Origin: Planctomycetota bacterium
GTDB taxonomy: Bacteria; Planctomycetota; Phycisphaerae; UBA1845
Assembly: GCA_016208685.1 (NCBI GenBank)
Contig: JACQXM010000077.1
Span: 1 to 64,000 of the forward strand
Direction: 5' to 3'
DNA: 64,000 nucleotides
A program made the translations under genes and the position numbers. Below the pieces are notes generated by a model. It worked only from the letters and a program-made list of their open reading frames with translations. It had not been told where the DNA came from and ran no database searches. Below are positions 63,953-64,000 of this stretch, in pieces (position 1 is the first letter of the stretch; each line of letters opens with the position of its first letter).

Positions 63953-64000
63953 TTATTTCGGCACCAGCACCACTTTCCCCTTCACCGCCCGGGAGTCGAT
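63953..64000 (-). CDS. C-terminus of a probable zinc-type (quinone) dehydrogenase, partial
   Basis: Only the last 15 codons lie in the window: IDSRAVKGKVVLVPK then TAA at 63955-63953. The ending (SRAVKGKVVLVP) is characteristic of the NADPH:quinone oxidoreductase / zinc-binding alcohol dehydrogenase family. The start and main domains lie beyond 64000. It is followed by the DUF5131 gene 11 bases on, so the two may share a transcript. Confidence 0.55.
   Translation of the reverse strand: MDSRAVKGKVVLVPK

Overview
This is a GC-rich bacterial chromosome segment, most likely from an uncultured member of the Planctomycetota, perhaps close to the Phycisphaerae. The lineage call is an inference. It rests on an N-terminal LEPRILLS motif (LEPR-XLL family) in a large RTX-like secreted protein, a secreted RCC1-repeat protein ending in a dockerin-like GDFNGD tail, several PilZ proteins, many genes without a clear Shine-Dalgarno sequence, and gene gaps filled with short palindromic repeat modules. 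There is no rRNA or tRNA gene, CRISPR array, phage or insertion sequence that I can support.

Layout. 1-3520: repeat-filled DNA around the secreted RCC1/dockerin-like protein. 3521-8433: two tiny membrane ORFs, two PilZ proteins, a flippase-like membrane protein, a metallo-beta-lactamase (MBL) hydrolase and a small exported protein. 9165-10337: rho. 10357-11529 and 11804-20735: an HtrA-type protease diverges from a module of a LEPR-XLL/RTX protein, three membrane-fusion (HlyD-like) proteins, a PilZ protein and an M50 membrane metalloprotease. 20737-30356 (minus): a ferritin-like protein and the membrane arm of complex I (nuoH, J, K, a 30-codon ORF, L, M, N), in which palindromic repeats have entered the nuoL and nuoJ reading frames. 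31045-35543: threonine aldolase, ferritin, a PhzF-like isomerase and a lipid kinase. 35930-45357: an unusual quinol-oxidising bc-type complex (HEAT-repeat membrane protein, ferredoxin-Rieske fusion, split cytochrome b, 1413-residue octahaem cytochrome c, cupredoxin-like protein), closed by an intrinsic terminator.

45512-47414 (minus): a class I aminotransferase and KDPG aldolase. 47588-53714: a tightly coupled peptide-export cassette (HlyD, C39-peptidase ABC transporter, second ABC subunit) resembling NHLP bacteriocin exporters, with no visible precursor. 53765-61957: cysteine desulfurase, a GT4-DUF2934 fusion, a split biotin carboxylase/biotin carrier pair, a double-domain SagB-like oxidoreductase and a second MBL hydrolase. 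61954-63941 (minus): a three-Cys-motif pair (DUF5131 and TcmP) in more AT-rich DNA. The last 48 bases are the C-terminus of a probable zinc-type dehydrogenase.

Functionally, the complex I arm and the bc-type locus together encode much of a respiratory chain. The LEPR/RTX module and the C39-ABC cassette are two separate export systems. The three PilZ proteins suggest c-di-GMP control of envelope functions. All functions are read from sequence motifs and context; no database search was run.
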